From: Bacteroidales bacterium
GTDB taxonomy: Bacteria; Bacteroidota; Bacteroidia; Bacteroidales; WCHB1-69
NCBI GenBank assembly: GCA_017540505.1
Contig: JAFYAW010000009.1
Location: 1-32,537, forward strand
DNA: 32,537 nt
Direction of reading: 5' to 3'
This document shows positions 13,178-22,055 of this stretch, one piece after another (position 1 is the stretch's first letter; each line of letters begins with the position of its first letter). The notes beneath the pieces were generated by a model, which ran no database searches, was not told the DNA's origin, and saw nothing but the letters and a program-made list of their open reading frames with translations. A program made the translations under genes and the position numbers.

Positions 13178-14320
13178 ATGAGAAAAGCAGCATTATTGGC
13201 AGTAGCGGTATTGATGCTTGCCGCCTGCGGTAACAAAAATCAAGAACAAACACAGGACAATATGAATCAGGAACTGACATTGACACAGGAGTGGGACAAG
13301 GTGTTCCCCAAGAGTGACAAAGTTGACCACAAAAAGGTAACCTTCAAGAACCGCTTCGGCATCACGCTGGCGGCCGATTTGTACACACCCAAGAACGCTG
13401 AGGGCAAGCTGCCGGCCATCGCCGTCTCAGGTCCCTTCGGTGCCGTAAAAGAACAATCGAGCGGATTGTATGCTCAAACGTTAGCTGAACGCGGCTTTAT
13501 CACTATCGCCTTCGACCCTTCATATACTGGTGAAAGCGGCGGTGAACCGCGCTATGTGTCGTCGCCCGACATCAACACGGAAGACTTCAGTGCTGCCGTC
13601 GATTTCCTCTCCTTGCAGGAGAATGTGGATGCCGACCGCATCGGCATCCTCGGCGTGTGCGGTTGGGGTGGCATAGCCCTTAACGCCGCCGCTCTCGACC
13701 CGCGCATCAAAGCCACCGTGGCAACAACGATGTATGATATGAGCCGCGTGTCGCAGAACGGCTACCACGATGACGGCGACAGCAAGGAGGCGCGCGATGC
13801 GATGCGCAAAGCGATGGCCGAACAACGTCTCACCGACTATCGCAACGGCTCGTACGAACGTGCAGGGGGTGTGGTGGAAGACTCGACCGATGCACCGTGG
13901 TTCGTCCAGCAGTATTACGCATACTACAAGACCTCGCGTGGCTACCACAAACGCAGTCTCAACAGCAACGAGGGTTGGAACAAGACCTCCATCCTGTCGT
14001 GGCTCAATGCCGGTTTCCTCAAGTTCACCAACGAGATAGACAATGCCGTGCTGATTCTACACGGAGAGAAAGCCCACAGTCGCTATTTCGGCATCACTGC
14101 CTACGAGAACATGACGGGCGCAAAGGTTGATTTGCAGGGACAGGACGCGAATTTGCAACCGCTGAACAAACCTCTTGCCGAGCCGTTCATTGTTACTCGC
14201 GGCAACAAGCAATTATACATTGTCCCGAATGCCACCCACTGCGACCTCTACGACGGAGGTGAAGGAAATTACATTCCGTTTGATTATATTGAAAATTTCT
14301 ACAAGGAGAACCTGAAATGA
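13178..14320 (+). CDS. Alpha/beta hydrolase lipoprotein
   Basis: This 380-residue exported protein has a lipobox LAAC (C17), a short linker, and an alpha/beta-hydrolase domain from about residue 52. The nucleophile elbow reads GVCGWGG with cysteine C161 as probable nucleophile, as in dienelactone-hydrolase-like enzymes rather than the usual serine. The acid is probably in LILHGEKAHSRYF and the base histidine in PNATHCDLYD near the C-terminus. Its first line of homology would be the YcjY-like hydrolases common in Bacteroidales. It starts 3 bp after the cupin stop and overlaps the next gene by ATGA. The substrate is unknown. Confidence 0.9.
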   Translation: MRKAALLAVAVLMLAACGNKNQEQTQDNMNQELTLTQEWDKVFPKSDKVDHKKVTFKNRFGITLAADLYTPKNAEGKLPAIAVSGPFGAVKEQSSGLYAQTLAERGFITIAFDPSYTGESGGEPRYVSSPDINTEDFSAAVDFLSLQENVDADRIGILGVCGWGGIALNAAALDPRIKATVATTMYDMSRVSQNGYHDDGDSKEARDAMRKAMAEQRLTDYRNGSYERAGGVVEDSTDAPWFVQQYYAYYKTSRGYHKRSLNSNEGWNKTSILSWLNAGFLKFTNEIDNAVLILHGEKAHSRYFGITAYENMTGAKVDLQGQDANLQPLNKPLAEPFIVTRGNKQLYIVPNATHCDLYDGGEGNYIPFDYIENFYKENLK

Positions 14321-14853
14321 AGAAAGTAGTCGTTATATCCACCAGCCTCCGTCCTGGTTCGAACAGCAACATGCTGGCGGAGCAGTTTGCCGAAGGGGCG
14401 AAAGCCGCTGGCAACAAAGTGGAATTCATCTCGCTGCGAGGCAAGGAAATCAAGTTCTGCATTGGGTGTCTCTCCTGCCAGAAGACGGGTGCTTGCGTCA
14501 TCAAGGACGATGTGCCCGCCATTATGGAGAACGTGCTGAACGCCGATGTCGTCTGTTGGGCCACCCCCATCTATTACTACGAGATGAGCGGCCAGATGAA
14601 GACCCTCATCGACCGTATGAACGCCATGTACCCCAAGGATTACAAATTCCGCGATGTCTATCTGCTGACCACGGCGGCCGAGAACGAGGATTTCACCCCA
14701 AAGCGCACCGAAAGTGGTCTGATGGGCTGGATTGAATGCTATGAGAAATCCGCGCTCAAATGCCACCTTTTCTGCGGTGGCGTTGGCGGTCCGAAAGAGA
14801 TTGAAGGCAACGCTAAGTTGCAAGAGGCATTTGAGATGGGTAAACAGGTTTGA
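14317..14853 (+). CDS. NAD(P)H-dependent FMN oxidoreductase (flavodoxin fold)
   Basis: This 178-residue cytoplasmic flavoprotein has an FMN phosphate loop STSLRPGSNSNMLAE (8-22), the cysteine-rich stretch FCIGCLSCQKTGAC (C48, C51, C54, C60), and the isoalloxazine-side motif WATPIYYYEMSGQMKTLIDR. This fits the NADPH-dependent FMN reductase / iron-sulfur flavoprotein superfamily; CxxCxxC with a fourth cysteine could bind a cluster, though many members lack one. It overlaps the hydrolase stop by 4 bp (ATGA) and ends the cluster before a strong terminator. It may supply electrons to the reductases upstream, which is inference. Confidence 0.93.
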   Translation: MKKVVVISTSLRPGSNSNMLAEQFAEGAKAAGNKVEFISLRGKEIKFCIGCLSCQKTGACVIKDDVPAIMENVLNADVVCWATPIYYYEMSGQMKTLIDRMNAMYPKDYKFRDVYLLTTAAENEDFTPKRTESGLMGWIECYEKSALKCHLFCGGVGGPKEIEGNAKLQEAFEMGKQV

Positions 14854-14883
14854 TTATCGCTTATTGAAAAACAAGATTGTATT

Positions 14884-14924
14884 CCGCTGCAAGGGTTTTT
14901 CGTAACCTTTGCGGCGGTTTTGTT
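14884..14924 (+). terminator. Rho-independent terminator of the redox cluster
   Basis: CCGCTGCAAGGGTT (14884-14897) pairs with AACCTTTGCGGCGG (14904-14917) over 14 bp with two G-U pairs and a six-base loop, then TTTTGTTT. It is similar in sequence to the terminator after cysH. Confidence 0.9.
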
Positions 14925-14986
14925 TAAAAACACATTGTCCACGATCATCACTAAACTCTACACGCTCAACTCTAAACTATTTTTCG

Positions 14987-14994
14987 TATTTTTG
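14987..14994 (+). promoter_or_regulatory. -7 box of the MscS-like channel gene
   Basis: TATTTTTG, 37 bp before the ATG at 15032. It lies inside the 5' extension of the open frame (which opens at 14909), which supports the later start. Confidence 0.65.
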
Positions 14995-15031
14995 CCGCCG
15001 TAAATCACAAATTTTGAAACATATAGATAAT

Positions 15032-17752
15032 ATGAAAAAGATATTCGCATTTTTGCTGCTATGTCTGTTAACTACATTCCAGGCGCAAGCGGTTTTGAAG
15101 GAAAAAGACTTGCCCCAAACATTGGGCGTGTTGCGTGCGGAGCTACAACGCTCCTACAACCAACAGCAAGCCATGATGGCCCGCTTTGAGAAGCGTAACG
15201 GGGAACAGCATGCTGCCCTCATTCGTATGATGCAGAACAGTAATCAGATAGCGCTGATGCTCTACTCGCAGAATTCCGATTTCACCTTTGATATGGCCTA
15301 CGCGTGTCAGGCAGCCACGGAACAGTACCGTAGCATGAAAACACGCCACATGCCGTACAACAAGATGAAAGAGCGTATCAAATCCGAGATTGAACGGTAT
15401 GACGCACTTATCAAGGCCCTGCAAGCCTTGCCGCCCAGGATGCTGCCAAACGGGGAGTTGGCGAAGCTGCCCGACTCCATCCGGCAGATGCTGCCCAAAA
15501 CGGTGCTTGACACGGCGGCCAAGAACCTCTTCATCCTGGACCAGCAGGGGCTTGACGACCGCGAGGCGTGCGTGGAGTACGCCACTGCCCTGCGCGACAA
15601 CTACATCACCATGCTGGAGAATGTGGAGCGCGACCAGGAGCATTACGAGCGTGTGACTAAGCGTGTGGAACAGCTCAACGCCTACGCCATGTCGCGGTAC
15701 GAGAAAATCCAGAAGAGCATTTTCGTGAACGGCAGCGGCAACTATTTCCAGACCCTCAAACGCCTCCGGATGTACTATATTCTGGCCAAGAAGGATGTGG
15801 ACGACAAGTACAAGCCTTTCAGCCGGAAGTCAGAATGGCGCGGCCCTGTCATCTACTCCATTACCATCTTCATGCTCTTTTACATCCTGTTTGCCAGCCT
15901 GTTGAGTTATGTCATCATGCGCTGGGTGCTGCCGAAGAAGTGGCGCCGCTATTTCAAGGAAAACAATAAACGCCTGTTTGTCATGCTCGCGTGCGGCGTG
16001 GCCATCTTTGCCATCTCCATCTCCATCGCGAAATTCTTCGTGCATCAGAATTTTGTGCTGATGGCCATCAGCCTGATGATCTTCTTCTCCTGGTTGGTGG
16101 AGGTTATCCTGGTGTCGCTTCTTATCCGATTGAGTGACCGTCAGATACGGGCTGGTGTTCGTTCCTATACGCCGTTCATCCTCATGGCCTTCATCGTGGT
16201 AGTCTTCCGCATCATCTTGATTCCCAACAATGTGGTGAACCTCATTTATCCGCCTATCCTGCTGGTCTTCACCATCTGGCAGTTCCTCGTGATGAAGCGC
16301 AAAATCGAGAAGTTGCCCGACAGCGACATGATTTACACATTGGTGTCGTTTGTGGCGATGGTGGTGGCTTGTGTGGCTTCCTGGTTCGGCTTTGTGCTGC
16401 TGGCGGTGCAAATCATGCTTTGGTGGGCCATTCAATTGGCTGCCATCCAGAGCATCACCTGCTTCTATGATCTGGCCAAGATGTACGAATCACGTCGTCT
16501 GACACGCAAGATTGCCCGGGAGAAAGGGGTGGAGTTGCAAAATGATACAGAGATAGATAAGTATTTCAAGAAGATCCGGCCTCAGATGGTCAAGGGCGAA
16601 TACATTGCCCAGACTTGGTTCTACGATTTCCTGTTCAAGGCCCTTTTGCCCATATTGGCCGTACTGTCTGTGCCGGCCAGCGTCTATTGGGCTACCGGCA
16701 TTTTCGAGATGTCCGCCGTGTGCCGCAAAATCTTCACCTTCGTCTTCTTGAACAAGCCCGGCGTCATTGAAGTCTCCTTGTACAAGCTCTGTCTGATTCT
16801 GGAGCTGTATTTCCTGTTCCGCTATTTGAACTATGCAATCAAAGCCTTCTATCAGATGCTCCGCAAGCGCCGCAAATCCGACCTTCACGGGCCGGGCAAT
16901 GCTACGCTGGTCAACAACGTCATCAGCATCTTGGTGTGGGGCAGCTACGTCATCTCCGCGCTGATGATCTTGAAGGTTTCCAGCAGCGGCATCTCCATTG
17001 TGATGGCCGGCTTGGCTACCGGTCTTGGTTTTGCTATGAAAGACCTGTTGGAGAATTTCGTCTATGGCGTCTCGCTGATGGCCGGACGTTTGCGGGTAGG
17101 CGACTATATCGAGTGCGATGGCGTGCAGGGCAAAGTTGAAAGCATCAACTACCAGAGCACGCAAGTGGTGACACTTGACGGCAGTGTGATTGCTTTCCAG
17201 AACGCGACACTCTTCAGCAAGAACTTCAAGAACCTGACACGCAACCACGGATACGTGCTCGTGAAGGTGCCCGTGGGCGTGGCATACGGCGTCAATGTGG
17301 AGCGGGTGCGCAAGATGCTGGTGGACAGCCTGCAATCGCTCATCGTCAAGAACAAGGCCGGCAAACATGTGGTGGACACCAAACAGGGATTCTCCGTGGT
17401 GTTCAACGACTTCGGCGACAGTAGTGTTGACCTGTTCGTCGTTTTCTGGGTATTGGTGGAAGAGAAAGCCGCTGTGATAGCCAAAGTCAAGGAGGTTGTT
17501 TATAACACATTGAATAAAAACCATATAGAAATCCCGTTCCCGCAGCGTGACGTATATGTGCGCCATGTGGAGATGCCCAAGGAGGGTAAGAAATCCCGCG
17601 AGGAGAAGTCCAAAGCCAAAGAGTTGGAGGCGGTGGACAGCCCTGAGAGTGCCGAGGTGACGGAACCGACACCCACAGCGGAGCAACCCGCCAAGCGGAA
17701 GCGCAGAAAACCGTCACGGAAACCGGAGACGAAAGCGGGAACGGCGGAATAA
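15032..17752 (+). CDS. Large MscS-family mechanosensitive channel
   Basis: This 906-residue inner-membrane protein has a signal peptide (1-20, MKKIFAFLLLCLL, cleavage after QAQA). A periplasmic helical region (about 25-260) follows that is rich in E, Q and R and likely coiled coil. Many membrane segments lie between about 270 and 660. The MscS pore helix and beta domain start at GLATGLGFAMKDLLENFVYG (about 660-680), then GRLRVGDYIECDGVQGKVES and LDGSVIAFQNATLFSKN. A charged, proline-rich C-terminal tail (about 845-906) looks disordered. The size suggests the MscK/MscM-like class with extra domains rather than small MscS. The start was moved from 14909 to the ATG before the signal peptide. It probably releases solutes on osmotic downshock. 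Confidence 0.92.
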   Translation: MKKIFAFLLLCLLTTFQAQAVLKEKDLPQTLGVLRAELQRSYNQQQAMMARFEKRNGEQHAALIRMMQNSNQIALMLYSQNSDFTFDMAYACQAATEQYRSMKTRHMPYNKMKERIKSEIERYDALIKALQALPPRMLPNGELAKLPDSIRQMLPKTVLDTAAKNLFILDQQGLDDREACVEYATALRDNYITMLENVERDQEHYERVTKRVEQLNAYAMSRYEKIQKSIFVNGSGNYFQTLKRLRMYYILAKKDVDDKYKPFSRKSEWRGPVIYSITIFMLFYILFASLLSYVIMRWVLPKKWRRYFKENNKRLFVMLACGVAIFAISISIAKFFVHQNFVLMAISLMIFFSWLVEVILVSLLIRLSDRQIRAGVRSYTPFILMAFIVVVFRIILIPNNVVNLIYPPILLVFTIWQFLVMKRKIEKLPDSDMIYTLVSFVAMVVACVASWFGFVLLAVQIMLWWAIQLAAIQSITCFYDLAKMYESRRLTRKIAREKGVELQNDTEIDKYFKKIRPQMVKGEYIAQTWFYDFLFKALLPILAVLSVPASVYWATGIFEMSAVCRKIFTFVFLNKPGVIEVSLYKLCLILELYFLFRYLNYAIKAFYQMLRKRRKSDLHGPGNATLVNNVISILVWGSYVISALMILKVSSSGISIVMAGLATGLGFAMKDLLENFVYGVSLMAGRLRVGDYIECDGVQGKVESINYQSTQVVTLDGSVIAFQNATLFSKNFKNLTRNHGYVLVKVPVGVAYGVNVERVRKMLVDSLQSLIVKNKAGKHVVDTKQGFSVVFNDFGDSSVDLFVVFWVLVEEKAAVIAKVKEVVYNTLNKNHIEIPFPQRDVYVRHVEMPKEGKKSREEKSKAKELEAVDSPESAEVTEPTPTAEQPAKRKRRKPSRKPETKAGTAE

Positions 17753-17796
17753 TGCGTTTTTGGGAAGGATTGTCGAAAACATAAGCAGGTTTGGAT

Positions 17797-18996
17797 ATGA
17801 AAAGATTCAGCTTTGCAATGTTGTTGCTTGTGGCTATGGCCCGCTGCTTTGCCATTGACGGTATTCTTGTTCAAACTATTGATTATTCCATAAGGGAAAA
17901 ATGGGCTTGCACTCCTGCTGCTTCTATGCCTATGATTCCCAATAGTGACACGGTTTTCAGAGGTCAAACAATCTATCTATCCGCCATAGTTGGCGATTAT
18001 AGGCTTGACACGAAAGGTTGTGCTGATGTGGTCCTGTCCGTGGAAGTGTTCCGGCCAGACGGGAGCGAATACTATTCTGTGAAAGAGCAACCCTTTATGG
18101 ATGGCTATGCCGGCTACATGGATGGCCGTTTCCAGATGAGCAGCACTTTCTTAAGTGTAACATTCGAGAATAAAGACCCCCTGGGATCCTATGGTATCAA
18201 GATGCTCATTACGGACAGGGTGTCCCATACATCCAAGATGTTGGAATCGAAGGTGGAACTCGTGGAATTGCCTGCATACGACCATTTCACGTTCACGGAT
18301 GAAGAACGGCTTATGGATTGGGTAAACAATTATCATCGGTGTCCCCAACCAGAAAAGGCATTGGCCGCCTACCTATATATTTGTCCAAAGTATGGTGATG
18401 ACGAAACAGCGCTCATACCACTGTTAGGGCTAATGCTTGAGATATTCCAGCATAATCAATTCCTATATCCGCAACTTTCGGAATGTTACGATAAGCAAAG
18501 CGAAGATATTCAGAACTATTTGGACTTACTCATGTATTATCTTGGCATCGGACGCGAGGATTTCACCCAATCGGTAGGGGAAGAGGTACAATTGATATTA
18601 GATCTGCTTCAAGAGACTCTTTATCCGGAGAAGTCTGGAGTTATTGTTACCCCCATACAATTGGACGTGTTATGGGGAAAATTCCTGGCATCGGGAAGTT
18701 ACGAACCCGTGTTGAAGCTGATTAAGACATTGGACTATGTGAAATATCGCGGAAGCATGAAAAAAGTCAATTGGAAGAATTGGTACCATGTTTCCGACCA
18801 GAAAAAGCAAGAAGCCCTCAACGAAATGATTTACGAAGCGTTGAGATGGTCGTTGCACAGCAATTGTAAGCAGTTTCCGTTGGTGCGGCAATATTGTGAA
18901 TGGGCGTTGTCTGATGGCAATCTGACGGGTACACAACGCAGGGAACTCCAGAAGGTATTATCCGCGAAAAATATTGCGAAACCTTCGGTGTTCTAA
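17797..18996 (+). CDS. Secreted protein of unknown function
   Basis: I do not recognise this 399-residue protein. It begins with a hydrophobic signal sequence (KRFSFAMLLLVAMARCFA, cleavage probably near residue 18-20). The N-terminal half (about 45-155) has beta-rich segments such as TVFRGQTIYLSAIVGDYRL and VVLSVEVFRPDGSEYYSV, resembling an Ig-like or beta-sandwich domain. The C-terminal half (about 165-395) is helical, with many tyrosines and leucines. The start is the ATG at 17797; the frame opens two codons earlier at TTG. It starts 44 bp after the channel gene and may be co-transcribed with it. Base composition is more AT-rich than the neighbours, so the gene may evolve fast or be recently acquired. 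A periplasmic partner of the channel is possible but unsupported. Confidence 0.75.
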   Translation: MKRFSFAMLLLVAMARCFAIDGILVQTIDYSIREKWACTPAASMPMIPNSDTVFRGQTIYLSAIVGDYRLDTKGCADVVLSVEVFRPDGSEYYSVKEQPFMDGYAGYMDGRFQMSSTFLSVTFENKDPLGSYGIKMLITDRVSHTSKMLESKVELVELPAYDHFTFTDEERLMDWVNNYHRCPQPEKALAAYLYICPKYGDDETALIPLLGLMLEIFQHNQFLYPQLSECYDKQSEDIQNYLDLLMYYLGIGREDFTQSVGEEVQLILDLLQETLYPEKSGVIVTPIQLDVLWGKFLASGSYEPVLKLIKTLDYVKYRGSMKKVNWKNWYHVSDQKKQEALNEMIYEALRWSLHSNCKQFPLVRQYCEWALSDGNLTGTQRRELQKVLSAKNIAKPSVF

Positions 18997-19048
18997 TACG
19001 TTACATATGATGCTAATCCGGACCGCGTCACGGCATTATTTTCCTCTT

Positions 19049-19076
19049 TTTGAGACGCGATGAATCGCGTCTCTAC
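19049..19076. repeat. Divergent copy of the 28-bp palindrome
   Basis: GAGACGCGAT (19052-19061) pairs with ATCGCGTCTC (19064-19073) across a two-base centre. The right arm keeps the family end CTAC while the left arm reads TTTGAGACG. It lies in the spacer between two convergent genes. Confidence 0.75.
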
Positions 19077-19090
19077 GAACATAAAAATAA

Positions 19091-19124
19091 AAAAAAGACG
19101 AAGCATTTCTGCTCCGTCTTTTTT
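19091..19124. terminator. Bidirectional terminator between convergent genes
   Basis: AAAAAAGACG (19091-19100) pairs with CGTCTTTTTT (19115-19124), with an inner AGC/GCT pair, one mismatch and a six-base loop. T-runs occur on both strands, so it can stop the unknown secreted-protein gene and the ornithine aminotransferase gene. Confidence 0.88.
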
Positions 19125-19144
19125 CATTATGGGAAATGGTAGGT

Positions 19145-20371
19145 TTATTCGAAGGAAAGGATAGCCTCCGTGATTTTGGCGATGGCGTCGCGGAGTTCCT
19201 CTTCGGTGATGACCAACGGGGGAGCGAAGCGGATGATGTGCTGGTGGGTCGGTTTGGCGAGCACGCCCAGCTCTTTCATCTTCACGCACACGTCCCAAGC
19301 CTCTTTGCCGTTGGTGGGTTGGATGATGATGGCGTTGAGGAGGCCCTTGCCGCGGATCTGTTTGATCATCGGGCTGTTCACCTTGTTCATCTCATCGCGG
19401 AAGATTTTGCCGAGGTATTCGGCGCGTTCGGCGAGTTTCTCTTCCTTCACCACTTCGAGGGCGGCGATGCCCACGCGGCAGGCGATGGGGTTGCCACCGA
19501 AGGTGGAACCGTGCTCACCCGGCTTGATGTTGAGCATGATGTCGTCATCGGCCAGCACAGCAGACACCGGCATGGTGCCGCCGGAGAGGGCCTTGCCCAG
19601 GATCAGGATGTCAGGACGCACGCCTTCGTGGTCGCAGGCCAGCATCTTGCCCGTACGGGCGATACCCGTCTGCACCTCGTCGGCCATGAACAGCACGTTG
19701 TGGGCCTTGCAGAGGTCGTAGCATTTCTTCAGATAACCATCGTCCGGCACATAGACACCGGCCTCACCTTGGATGGGTTCCACGAGGAAACCGCAGACCA
19801 TGGGATCCTCGAGGGCCTTGGCCAGCGCGTCCACATCGTTGTACGGGATCTTGATGAAGCCCGGGGTGAAGGGACCGAAGCCTCCGTATGCTTCAGGATC
19901 GATGGAGAGGGAGATGATGGTGATGGTACGTCCGTGGAAGTTGCCTTCGCAGACGATGATCTTGGCCTGGTTCTCGGGGATGCCTTTCTTGTCGTAGCCC
20001 CAGCGGCGGGCGAGCTTCAAGGCGGTCTCGTCAGCCTCGGCACCGGAGTTCATGGGCAGCACCTTGTCGTACCCGAACGTCTCCGTGACGTATTTCTCGT
20101 AAGGTCCCAGACAATCGTTGTAGAATGCGCGGGAGGTCAGGCAAACCTTCTGGCACTGGTCCATCATGGCGGCGATGATCTTGGGGTGGCAGTGACCCTG
20201 GTTGACGGCGGAATAGGCGGAGAGGAAATCGTAGTATTTCTTGCCTTCCACGTCCCATACGAACGGACCTTGGCCGCGCGATATGACGACATCCAGCGGA
20301 TGATAGTTGTGGGCGCCATATCTGGCTTCCATGTCAATAGCTTGCTGACTTGTAGTAATTTTTTCTACCAT
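19145..20371 (-). CDS. rocD: Ornithine aminotransferase
   Basis: This 408-residue PLP enzyme converts ornithine and 2-oxoglutarate to glutamate semialdehyde and glutamate. The class III aminotransferase features are [30 protein letters not shown], the cofactor-contacting [12 protein letters not shown] (D231, E232), and the Schiff-base lysine K260 in [10 protein letters not shown]. Diagnostic ornithine aminotransferase segments include the N-terminal [14 protein letters not shown] and [17 protein letters not shown]. The open frame extends to 20455, but a minus-strand -7 box lies at 20423-20430, so the ATG at 20371 ([10 protein letters not shown]) is chosen. It is a single-gene transcript. Identity is strong; acetylornithine aminotransferase is less likely because of the N-terminal signature. 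Confidence 0.95.
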   Translation of the reverse strand: MVEKITTSQQAIDMEARYGAHNYHPLDVVISRGQGPFVWDVEGKKYYDFLSAYSAVNQGHCHPKIIAAMMDQCQKVCLTSRAFYNDCLGPYEKYVTETFGYDKVLPMNSGAEADETALKLARRWGYDKKGIPENQAKIIVCEGNFHGRTITIISLSIDPEAYGGFGPFTPGFIKIPYNDVDALAKALEDPMVCGFLVEPIQGEAGVYVPDDGYLKKCYDLCKAHNVLFMADEVQTGIARTGKMLACDHEGVRPDILILGKALSGGTMPVSAVLADDDIMLNIKPGEHGSTFGGNPIACRVGIAALEVVKEEKLAERAEYLGKIFRDEMNKVNSPMIKQIRGKGLLNAIIIQPTNGKEAWDVCVKMKELGVLAKPTHQHIIRFAPPLVITEEELRDAIAKITEAILSFE

Positions 20372-20422
20372 AGTGATTTGTATTAAAATATTAATTGTGT
20401 GAATTTCACAAAGAAACGGCTG

Positions 20423-20430
20423 CAAATATA
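20423..20430 (-). promoter_or_regulatory. -7 box of the ornithine aminotransferase gene
   Basis: On the minus strand this reads TATATTTG, matching TAnnTTTG, 51 bp before the ATG at 20371. It lies back to back with the plus-strand -7 box at 20444-20451. Confidence 0.65.
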
Positions 20431-20443
20431 GAATTTTTTTTTG

Positions 20444-20451
20444 TATTTTTG
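20444..20451 (+). promoter_or_regulatory. -7 box of the lipoprotein-psd-glycosyltransferase operon
   Basis: TATTTTTG, 26 bp before the lipoprotein ATG at 20478. The upstream sequence is T-rich, without a clear -33 TTTG. Confidence 0.6.
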
Positions 20452-20477
20452 CCACCGATTATTAAAAAGTGAATACT

Positions 20478-21380
20478 ATGAAGAGATGTTTCTTTCTCCT
20501 TGTATGTGCTGCTGCACTGCTGGCAACCCTCTCGTCCTGCCAGCCCAATGTGGAAGTCTATAACCCCAAATGCAAAATCAGCAAGATCTGGTACCGCAGC
20601 GAAGTGGGCGATCCGGCTGAGGTTTACCAGTATGACAAGAAAGGCATGCTGACGAACATCACCATCGATTCCGTGGAGACATACGACTTCACCTATAACA
20701 AGGATAAAACGGTAGCCAGAGTGGTCCATGTGGGCGACAAATATACTGAGGCCATCGATATGACCTACGATGATGACGGCCTTATCAAGAAGATGACCTA
20801 TTCCATGGATGATACGGTACGTCAGGAGGCGGAGTTCACCCGCGATGAGGAGACCGCCCGCATCAAGCATGTGGAGGAGACTTATGACAAGTCCTTCTTC
20901 GACCGTTATTATATAATGTATAAGAGCAAACTCTACAATTCCTATATGGGCAATGCCGAGCGTATCTGCAAGATGGTTGAGGAGAGCGGTGCGAAGGGCC
21001 TTACCCTCCACTGTAGCATGGATATCAAATATTATCCCGGAAAGAAAGAGAAGGAATACAAGAATATCGCCTCCATCGTGCAAAGATTCCCTGATCTCCG
21101 TCAGGAGGTGACGCGCACCTTCACGTACGACACCACGACCTACAACCCCTTCTACGGCTTGACATACGCCTATGCGGGATTCGCCGGATATTATGTCAAC
21201 AACAAGGCCACGGAGGAGGAAATCGTGCGCACCGACGGCATCGTTACCCGCCAGGTGTCCTATACATATAAATATGAAGGGGAGCATTTCCTCAACGACA
21301 AACGCTACCCGCGGCAGTTCATCACCATATCTTCTGAAAATTACATTCCCATCAGAACGTATATCCTGTACGCCAAGTAG
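20478..21380 (+). CDS. Lipoprotein with YD-repeat-like segments
   Basis: This 300-residue exported protein has a signal peptide and lipobox LSSC (cysteine at about residue 21). The mature part is beta-rich and repeats short units such as VYQYDKKGMLTNITID, YDFTYNKDKTVARVV and MTYDDDGLIKKMTY. These resemble YD/RHS-like or DUF4595-type repeats of Bacteroidales lipoproteins. No enzyme motif is seen. The frame opens at GTG 20469, but ATG 20478 gives the better signal peptide. It is the first gene of an operon with phosphatidylserine decarboxylase (9 bp downstream), so it may act in the cell envelope. The function is unknown. Confidence 0.85.
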   Translation: MKRCFFLLVCAAALLATLSSCQPNVEVYNPKCKISKIWYRSEVGDPAEVYQYDKKGMLTNITIDSVETYDFTYNKDKTVARVVHVGDKYTEAIDMTYDDDGLIKKMTYSMDDTVRQEAEFTRDEETARIKHVEETYDKSFFDRYYIMYKSKLYNSYMGNAERICKMVEESGAKGLTLHCSMDIKYYPGKKEKEYKNIASIVQRFPDLRQEVTRTFTYDTTTYNPFYGLTYAYAGFAGYYVNNKATEEEIVRTDGIVTRQVSYTYKYEGEHFLNDKRYPRQFITISSENYIPIRTYILYAK

Positions 21381-21389
21381 CCATCCCTC

Positions 21390-22046
21390 ATGAAACTGCA
21401 TCAGGCCGGAAGAATGATCATCATCGTCAGTCTGCTGACGATAATCCTGGCAACCATCTGCTACGTACTGTTCCTCGCCAACCTGTGGTGGGTGAACGTG
21501 GTGTTCTATGCCGTGATGATTGTTCTGGGTGCGCTGATTGTGCGTTTTTTCCGCGTCCCGTACCGTATTGTCAACAAGGTGGACAACGGGGTGCTTGCTC
21601 CGGCGGACGGCACCATCCTCTCGGTCGGGCCGGCCTTCGAGTACGAGTATTTCAAGGACGAGCGCATCAAGATTTCCATCTTCATGTCCATCAACAATGT
21701 GCATGTGAACAGCTACCCGATTGACGGCACCATCGAATACACCGCCTATCATCCTGGAAAATATGTGCTGGCCAAGCTGCCCAAGTCGTCGGTGGACAAC
21801 GAGCACAACACCATCGTGGTGGCCCGCAACGAGCAGGAGAAGGTCCTGTTCCGCCAGATTGCCGGCTTCATCGCGCGTCGTATCATCAGCTACCCTGAGG
21901 TGGGCGATGTCGTCAAACAGGGCGATGAGGTCGGGATGATCAAATTCGGCTCCCGGGTGGATGTCTTCCTCCCTCTTGACGCGCAGGTGGCTGTATCCAA
22001 GGGCGACAGGGTGGTGTCGAAGAAGACTGTGCTGGCCTATTTCTAA
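21390..22046 (+). CDS. psd: Phosphatidylserine decarboxylase (archaeal-type, short)
   Basis: The enzyme makes phosphatidylethanolamine from phosphatidylserine in the inner membrane. The 218-residue proenzyme has two hydrophobic segments near the N-terminus (about 8-30 and 33-53). The conserved LAPADGTI (69-76) and IFMSINNVHVNSYP (97-110) follow. The self-cleavage site is G187-S188 in KFGSRVD; the serine becomes the pyruvoyl group. The length fits the short PSD type of Bacteroidales, not the E. coli type of over 300 residues. Phosphatidylserine synthase is not in the window. The glycosyltransferase gene starts 9 bp after the stop. Confidence 0.95.
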   Translation: MKLHQAGRMIIIVSLLTIILATICYVLFLANLWWVNVVFYAVMIVLGALIVRFFRVPYRIVNKVDNGVLAPADGTILSVGPAFEYEYFKDERIKISIFMSINNVHVNSYPIDGTIEYTAYHPGKYVLAKLPKSSVDNEHNTIVVARNEQEKVLFRQIAGFIARRIISYPEVGDVVKQGDEVGMIKFGSRVDVFLPLDAQVAVSKGDRVVSKKTVLAYF

Positions 22047-22055
22047 CCGTAGCGT

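Noticed and set aside
16490-17686. 398-codon minus-strand open frame
   Set aside because: It is antisense to the conserved MscS domain and rich in H, Q and V, as shadow frames of this genome are.
19136-20386. 416-codon plus-strand open frame
   Set aside because: It is a shadow of the ornithine aminotransferase gene, whose catalytic motifs are complete on the other strand.
20406-21806. 466-codon minus-strand open frame
   Set aside because: It is antisense to the lipoprotein and phosphatidylserine decarboxylase genes, with a composition typical of a shadow frame.
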